DNA of 9,865 nt, taken from contig JAZLFA010000029.1 in the NCBI GenBank assembly GCA_045615545.1, positions 1-9,865 on the forward strand. Direction: 5' to 3'. The notes under the pieces are model-generated. The model was not told the origin of the DNA and did not search any database. It was given only the letters and a program-made list of their open reading frames with translations. The stretch is from SIG220 sp045615545 (GTDB lineage Bacteria; Bacillota_I; Bacilli_A; RFN20; CAG-826). Shown here in pieces: positions 6,166 through 9,865 of the stretch. Numbering within the stretch: the stretch's first letter is position 1; the number at the start of each line of letters is the position of its first letter. Position numbers and translations under genes: made by a program.

Positions 6166-8386
6166 ATGCTAAAACTGATAAATAAATCGCATTAGTTGCA
6201 TTCGTAATTACTAACTTTAATTTTCCACTTGCGTTTGTAAAACTCGAACCAAATTCAACCTTTCCAGTAGCCTCTTTACTATATGTATAATTTCCATTAC
6301 ATACAATGGTCTCTCCAACATATAGCTTATAGTTAATAGTAAGCCCAGAAGCAACGTTACCTGAGAAATAGAACGCATTTACATTAGTAAATGAATCTTT
6401 ACTTGTTAATGTTATTGAGCCGACTGCAGCACCACTTTTACCAAACTTAACGCCTTTAGCCTTATCATTACTACATGTAGAAATCTTATTTGTGGTTTCG
6501 TATGTCCATTGATGGGTATCATCAAAATTAAATTCACCATTCATGGTGTTCACAGTAAAATCGTTCTTATCTAATGTCTTTTTATATTTACAACTTTCCA
6601 TGCCACCATCTCTTACATTAACAAATAAATCAATTATTTGTTCATTAATCTTTACTTGTAGTTTCTTGGTACCAATATCAGATTCTTTAAATGTATATGA
6701 AGATGTTGAATCGACGTAATCAGTTGTTTCTTCATATGTAAAGTCATTATTGACTTTAACAATTGAATAATCATCCTTAGTAAATGTTTCTCCAGTAAAG
6801 AATTCTAACTTATGGTCTTTAATAGCGTAGTTTGCAAGAGCTTTTGGATCGGTATCAATATTTAATTGATGAGCACTTGGTTCAATCTTATTTAATGAAC
6901 CTGGTTGGTTTTTCTTATCCCCAAAACAATAACTAACGAGTTCTGGGTAATCAACAAATGGATTGCGGTTTCCTTGCGCTTTTTGGCGTAAAGAATATAC
7001 ATGCTTACACACGGATTCGTTATGTTGATATTCCAATCTATCTACTGAATATTCAGTAGCCCACTTTAAAATATCGCTTTTCTTTCCCATATTGAAATCA
7101 TAATTTTCATATCGATAATCAACATAAGCATTAACATATGGTTCTATTAGTTCATCAAACTTAGTTTCATCACCATTACAAATGGATTCAAATGTAGTTG
7201 CTTCGCCTAGATAATGTATGCGTAAATCAGCATATTTTTCGCTATTAGCGAAAGCATTTAATGTAACTACGTTAGGCGCTTCATAATTCTCAGTTAATGT
7301 TAATGGTTTATATTTAGCCACTACTTGTTTTGTCTTACTACGACCACCACCATAACTAACACTTGCTTGTTTAATTTGTGAATATTCATCTTCGTTATAC
7401 ATGACACACATATAAAGTATTCCACGAGCTAATCTACCTTTATCATAATCACTAGGTTCAAATGTCTTATTAGAGGTGTCGTATAAGTAATCACCTGTAC
7501 CGGTAGGAACATAGCTTCTATCGGTACTAATGGCAAAGCCATTATTATTTCTAACGCTGTTACCGCTACTATAGGCAGCAAATAGATTATGGAAGTCTGT
7601 CGCGCGAGAGAATCCATCATCATGAATATCAACAGCAACTGTAGTTGAAAAACCAGTCATCGCAGAAGCGCAGAAAGCATGTTCTCTTTGCCAAGATGTA
7701 GAAGTCGATGTTTTTAAGAAATTTTCTTTGCTATATACCGCATCAACATTCATGAAATTATCTAATGCTTGATCCGCAAATTGGTTTGTTTCCCAGTTAG
7801 GGTCTACGTAAGTAATACCGTTATATGTTGATTTGATGAGTTTATGTAATTGAGAGATTAAATCTTCACTATTCTTCCAACTTACTATACTAGTATAGTA
7901 TCCATCATAATATTTCGAGACGTCATATTCCCCGTGTTCACTAGAAGAAGATGAGCTTGATGGAGCTATAGTAACACTAGAAGAAGGTTCACTGCTTGAA
8001 CTGATTGGTTCAGGCGTACTGCTACTTATTGGTTCAGGCGTACTGCTACTTATTGGTTCAGGCGTAGAACTTGAAGAAGGCTCGCTACTTGAACTGATTG
8101 GTTCAGATGTACTGCTACTTATTGGTTCAGGCGTAGAACTTGAAGAAGGCTCGCTACTTGAACTGATTGGCTCAGCAGTTGAACTCGAAGTGGTTTCACA
8201 ACTTGAACTGATTGGCTCAGCGGTTGAACTCGAAGTGGTTTCACTTCTACTTTCTTCTTCAGAAGAACTTGATTCAGGAATACTGCTAAAAGTTGATGAA
8301 GTTACCGTAGAAGAAAGACTTGTAGATACGGAACATCCAGCAAGTAATAAGCTAACGATTGATAATAACAATAATTTATTTTTCAC
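6155..8386 (-). CDS. Secreted lipoprotein nuclease, endonuclease I family, with Ser-rich stalk
   Basis: This 743-residue surface protein has a signal peptide ending in the lipobox LLAGC with Cys18, so it should be anchored by lipid to the outer face of the membrane. Residues 19-150 form a Ser/Glu/Pro/Thr stalk with repeats such as SSSTPEPI. The catalytic part (about 158-490) belongs to the endonuclease I (EndA/Vvn) His-metal family: WQREHAF with Glu235-His236, ATDFHNLFAAYSSGNSVRNN (262-281), and the C-terminal family block KAQGNRNPFVDYPELV (469-484). Such enzymes cut DNA, and sometimes RNA, non-specifically with a divalent metal. Two beta-rich modules follow: an Ig-like one (about 505-592) and a jelly-roll-like one (about 600-743), probably for surface or ligand binding. 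The start is GTG (8384-8386), with an in-frame TAA seven codons upstream, so no longer form is likely; the ribosome site (AGAGA) is weak. Nucleotide scavenging or destruction of extracellular DNA is an inference. Confidence 0.88.
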   Translation of the reverse strand: MKNKLLLLSIVSLLLAGCSVSTSLSSTVTSSTFSSIPESSSSEEESRSETTSSSTAEPISSSCETTSSSTAEPISSSSEPSSSSTPEPISSSTSEPISSSSEPSSSSTPEPISSSTPEPISSSTPEPISSSSEPSSSVTIAPSSSSSSSEHGEYDVSKYYDGYYTSIVSWKNSEDLISQLHKLIKSTYNGITYVDPNWETNQFADQALDNFMNVDAVYSKENFLKTSTSTSWQREHAFCASAMTGFSTTVAVDIHDDGFSRATDFHNLFAAYSSGNSVRNNNGFAISTDRSYVPTGTGDYLYDTSNKTFEPSDYDKGRLARGILYMCVMYNEDEYSQIKQASVSYGGGRSKTKQVVAKYKPLTLTENYEAPNVVTLNAFANSEKYADLRIHYLGEATTFESICNGDETKFDELIEPYVNAYVDYRYENYDFNMGKKSDILKWATEYSVDRLEYQHNESVCKHVYSLRQKAQGNRNPFVDYPELVSYCFGDKKNQPGSLNKIEPSAHQLNIDTDPKALANYAIKDHKLEFFTGETFTKDDYSIVKVNNDFTYEETTDYVDSTSSYTFKESDIGTKKLQVKINEQIIDLFVNVRDGGMESCKYKKTLDKNDFTVNTMNGEFNFDDTHQWTYETTNKISTCSNDKAKGVKFGKSGAAVGSITLTSKDSFTNVNAFYFSGNVASGLTINYKLYVGETIVCNGNYTYSKEATGKVEFGSSFTNASGKLKLVITNATNAIYLSVLAFNY
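7998..8244 (-). repeat. Tandem DNA repeats coding the Ser-rich stalk
   Basis: The stalk is built from nearly identical DNA units, all multiples of three. Two perfect 24-nt copies lie at 8007-8030 and 8031-8054 and encode the 8-residue unit TPEPISSS. A 61-nt block starting at 8041 recurs exactly at 8110 (period 69). A 45-nt block starting at 8160 recurs at 8205 with one change over about 39 nt. Because copies are near-perfect and in frame, gain or loss would change stalk length without breaking the nuclease. Confidence 0.92.
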
Positions 8387-8408
8387 GATTAATTCTCTAT
8401 AAACTTAC

Positions 8409-8423
8409 TATGATATTATCATA
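8409..8423. promoter_or_regulatory. Perfect palindrome over the nuclease transcription start; possible operator
   Basis: TATGATA (8409-8415) and TATCATA (8417-8423) are perfect inverted arms around a single base. The site begins 3 nt downstream of the nuclease -10 (8427-8432) and spans the expected start point near 8420, a classic position for a repressor. No regulator is identified in the window, and an AT-rich chance palindrome cannot be excluded. Confidence 0.4.
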
Positions 8424-8426
8424 CAA

Positions 8427-8455
8427 ATTATATAAATAGTAGATTACATTGACTA
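8427..8455 (-). promoter_or_regulatory. Promoter of the nuclease gene
   Basis: On the minus strand, a perfect -10 TATAAT (8427-8432) is separated by 17 nt from TAGTCA (8450-8455), which matches four of six -35 consensus positions. This predicts a leader of about 34 nt. It overlaps the upstream region of the divergent plus-strand gene, so the two promoters may compete. Confidence 0.6.
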
Positions 8456-8462
8456 TTTAGCA

Positions 8463-8468
8463 TATAAT
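8463..8468 (+). promoter_or_regulatory. -10 element of the membrane protein gene, leaderless arrangement
   Basis: A consensus TATAAT lies 7 nt before the ATG at 8476, so the start point would fall on or next to the ATG. There is no Shine-Dalgarno in the bases between. The -35 region 17 nt upstream (8440-8445, TAGATT) is poor, while the TTGACT at 8449-8454 is only 8 nt from the -10 and cannot serve it. Confidence 0.5.
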
Positions 8469-8475
8469 CAAAAAC

Positions 8476-8961
8476 ATGAAACGTTATAAAGATTTAGATG
8501 AACTAACCCAAGCTAAAGTGGTCTATTCAATAGAATTAGGTATTTTTGCTATCGCTTTTATCGTGATAGGTATTTTAGAAATGTGCGGCATTATCGGGAT
8601 TAGTGATCGCCACCACAGAGTATTTAACTGGATTACTATCTTTGGAGCGGGAATTATCCTGGGTGATTTCCTTTGGTTTGTTTTTAGCAAAAAACATCGT
8701 CGTACATCTTCGTGGCTAGATAAATCATTAACTTTACCAGTAGTAATTTATTTAATTGTCTTTGATAGTATTTCATTTGCAAACAATATGGCAATGCCAC
8801 AAGAATATTATCAATTCGGTATGCCGGTATTATTTTTATATTTATCTCTTGTCTTTATTATCGAAATCATCTACCACTGGAAGCATCCTCTTAAAATGCT
8901 ATTAGATGAGATAGAAAAAGAAAAAGCTTCCGAAGAAGCTGATAAAACAAAAGAAGAATAA
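8476..8961 (+). CDS. Four-helix integral membrane protein of unknown function
   Basis: I do not recognise this 161-residue protein. A short polar N-terminus (MKRYKDLDELTQAK) is followed by four hydrophobic segments at about 16-43, 48-70, 82-103 and 114-135. The last leads into a Lys/Glu-rich C-terminal tail (about 136-161) that looks like an exposed charged helix. Loops after TM1 (SDRHHR) and TM2 (SKKHRRTSS) are positively charged. By the positive-inside rule they compete for the cytoplasmic side, so the topology is uncertain. There is no signal peptide, catalytic motif or transporter signature. It is divergent from the nuclease gene and shares its intergenic region, which allows co-regulation but does not show it. 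It ends 6 nt before the stop of the convergent minus-strand gene. The hydrophobic pattern and the codon-consistent frame make a real gene very likely despite the missing Shine-Dalgarno. Confidence 0.85.
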   Translation: MKRYKDLDELTQAKVVYSIELGIFAIAFIVIGILEMCGIIGISDRHHRVFNWITIFGAGIILGDFLWFVFSKKHRRTSSWLDKSLTLPVVIYLIVFDSISFANNMAMPQEYYQFGMPVLFLYLSLVFIIEIIYHWKHPLKMLLDEIEKEKASEEADKTKEE

Positions 8962-8980
8962 TTTAGATTATAAATCTAAA
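8962..8980. terminator. Shared hairpin between convergent genes
   Basis: TTTAGATT (8962-8969) and AATCTAAA (8973-8980) form a perfect 8-bp stem around 3 nt. It starts right after the TAA of the plus-strand gene and covers the stop and last codons of the minus-strand gene. The only T-rich stretch on the plus strand starts about 9 nt later (8988-8995), so it is at best a weak bidirectional terminator. Confidence 0.45.
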
Positions 8981-9865
8981 TGATATTCATTTTTTGAAAC
9001 AATATTTGGCTTTTCAGGTCCTTGAGGTGTATTGATAACACGGTCTAAAATAAAGCCATTTTTTTGTATCACTCTATTAGATCCAACATTATTTACATCT
9101 GCAGTAATAAATAAATGCTTAAAGCCTTGTTTTCTTAAATAAACAATGAGCGCTTGAAGAGCTTCAGTCATAATACCTTTATTCCAATATTTTTCACTCA
9201 TCACGTATCCAATCTCTGGGGTGCCATCTTCTTGAGTTTTCCACGCATCAATCATCCCGATTAATTCATGATTTTCTAAATACACTATTCCCCAACGATA
9301 TGTTGGCTTGCTTTTATATTCGTTTTGAAGGCAATCCATATAAGCTTTCGTGTCTTCTACACTCTTATGAGTGTGCCACGGTAAATATTTGGTGACATTA
9401 TCGTTATTACACCAATTGTTATACATAGCGATATAATCATCGCTTCGTAATTTACGGAGTTGTAATCGATCGGTAATTATTTCTTTTGAATATAAATCAT
9501 CTCTAAATTTTGCTAGCGGATAGTCAAAAATGATTTTGTTTTCATATTTATTGAAGATATCCGGATTTTTTAAGTCACATGTTGCTGTAAATTCTAAAAG
9601 AATATTATTGACGTTAGCACCAAAAATACGGCTAACCGTGTATTCCCAATGATTATTGTTCTCAATTTCTTCTTTATCTTGTTTTTTAGTGCTTGCGCTC
9701 AAATGGTGTGCCTCATCTGATATGAGAACAACTTTTTTATCGTTAAAGTCATCAAAAGAAATGCTATTTTCTTTTACGGACCACATATCTGAGTGGAGTC
9801 CTTGAATAGTAGTAAAACAAATATTAATTGCGTTTTCGTCTGTATTTTGAAAATTGCTAACTTCT
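8968..9865 (-). CDS. Truncated type III restriction Res helicase fused to GNAT acetyltransferase (5' end beyond window)
   Basis: The frame is open from the right edge to the TAA at 8968-8970, and no stop interrupts it. The ATG at 9784-9786 is internal, since 26 further in-frame codons (EVSNF...FTTIQGLHSD) continue the same domain. Numbering from that Met, residues 1 to about 100 match the first helicase lobe of type III restriction Res subunits: VVLISDEAHHL (19-29) with the DEAH box, HWEYTVSRIF (46-55), ILLEFTATCDL with motif III TAT (67-69), and FRDDLYSKE (94-102). The Res homology then stops: the second lobe and nuclease domain are absent. From about 103 a complete RimJ/RimL-type GNAT follows: ITDRLQLRKLRSDD (104-117), the acetyl-CoA loop KYWNKGIMTEAL (199-210) and SNRVIQKNGF (236-245). 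Res normally cuts DNA with a Mod partner; this remnant cannot. It is either a natural chimera, a decayed restriction gene, or an assembly join. Confidence 0.82.
   Translation of the reverse strand, partial: EVSNFQNTDENAINICFTTIQGLHSDMWSVKENSISFDDFNDKKVVLISDEAHHLSASTKKQDKEEIENNNHWEYTVSRIFGANVNNILLEFTATCDLKNPDIFNKYENKIIFDYPLAKFRDDLYSKEIITDRLQLRKLRSDDYIAMYNNWCNNDNVTKYLPWHTHKSVEDTKAYMDCLQNEYKSKPTYRWGIVYLENHELIGMIDAWKTQEDGTPEIGYVMSEKYWNKGIMTEALQALIVYLRKQGFKHLFITADVNNVGSNRVIQKNGFILDRVINTPQGPEKPNIVSKNEYHLDL

Noticed and set aside
7429..7638. A 69-codon hydrophobic minus-strand frame inside the nuclease
   Set aside because: Out-of-frame shadow within the catalytic core of the endonuclease, whose own frame carries all the conserved motifs.
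7998..8244. Regularly repeated 24-nt units as a CRISPR array
   Set aside because: The units are directly adjacent or nested, in frame and translated into TPEPISSS-like peptides. There are no unique spacers and no cas genes, so they are coding tandem repeats.
8190..8402. A 70-codon plus-strand frame opposite the nuclease N-terminus
   Set aside because: It is the antisense reading of the Ser-rich stalk and signal peptide. It has no ribosome site and its composition is explained by the repeats.
8449..8468. TTGACT with TATAAT as a consensus plus-strand promoter
   Set aside because: The two hexamers are only 8 nt apart, far from the 16-18 nt required, so they cannot act as one promoter.
1..9865. 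Mycoplasma-type genetic code with UGA as tryptophan
   Set aside because: All genes read to family-normal lengths with the standard code, tryptophans are encoded by TGG, and no conserved domain is interrupted by UGA.

Overview
The window is AT-rich, tightly packed bacterial DNA, coded almost entirely on the minus strand. It looks like a low-GC Gram-positive bacterium of the Bacilli/Mollicutes-related kind. The support is strong GGAGG-type ribosome binding sites on several genes, a tig-lon-engB cluster preceded by a helical-repeat gene as around B. subtilis ysoA-tig-clpX-lonB-lonA-ysxC, a LAGC lipoprotein signal, and a Ser/Pro/Glu surface stalk. All genes read through with UGA as a stop, so the mycoplasma UGA=Trp code is not needed. 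A gut or rumen commensal is an inference from the general flavour and is not shown by the sequence.

Layout, left to right. Positions 1-136 hold the 3' end of an unrecognised plus-strand gene. It faces a diverged GNAT acetyltransferase (183-737, minus). From 896 to 5102, read right to left, lies a housekeeping operon: trigger factor (tig), ATP-dependent protease Lon (lon) and the ribosome-assembly GTPase EngB/YsxC (engB). It has a clear sigma-A-type promoter at 5137-5165, and lon and engB overlap by 8 nt. Immediately upstream of that promoter, a Rho-independent terminator (5167-5190) ends a helical/TPR-like protein gene (5211-6110). Next is a large secreted lipoprotein of the endonuclease I family (6155-8386) with a repetitive serine-rich stalk and C-terminal beta-rich domains. 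Its promoter overlaps that of a divergent four-helix membrane protein (8476-8961, plus). The right edge (8968-9865, minus) holds an open-ended gene. Its N-terminal part is the first helicase lobe of a type III restriction (Res) subunit, and its C-terminal part is a complete GNAT acetyltransferase.

How the genes fit together. Tig folds nascent chains, Lon degrades misfolded ones and EngB matures the 50S subunit, so this is a protein-birth and quality-control block. The nuclease probably works outside the membrane on extracellular DNA. The most unusual items are the Res-GNAT chimera, the modular lipoprotein nuclease with an internally duplicating stalk, the lack of clpX between tig and lon, and two genes with no Shine-Dalgarno whose -10-like hexamers sit exactly 7 nt before the ATG, suggesting leaderless transcripts. 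I saw no tRNA, rRNA, CRISPR array or insertion sequence.
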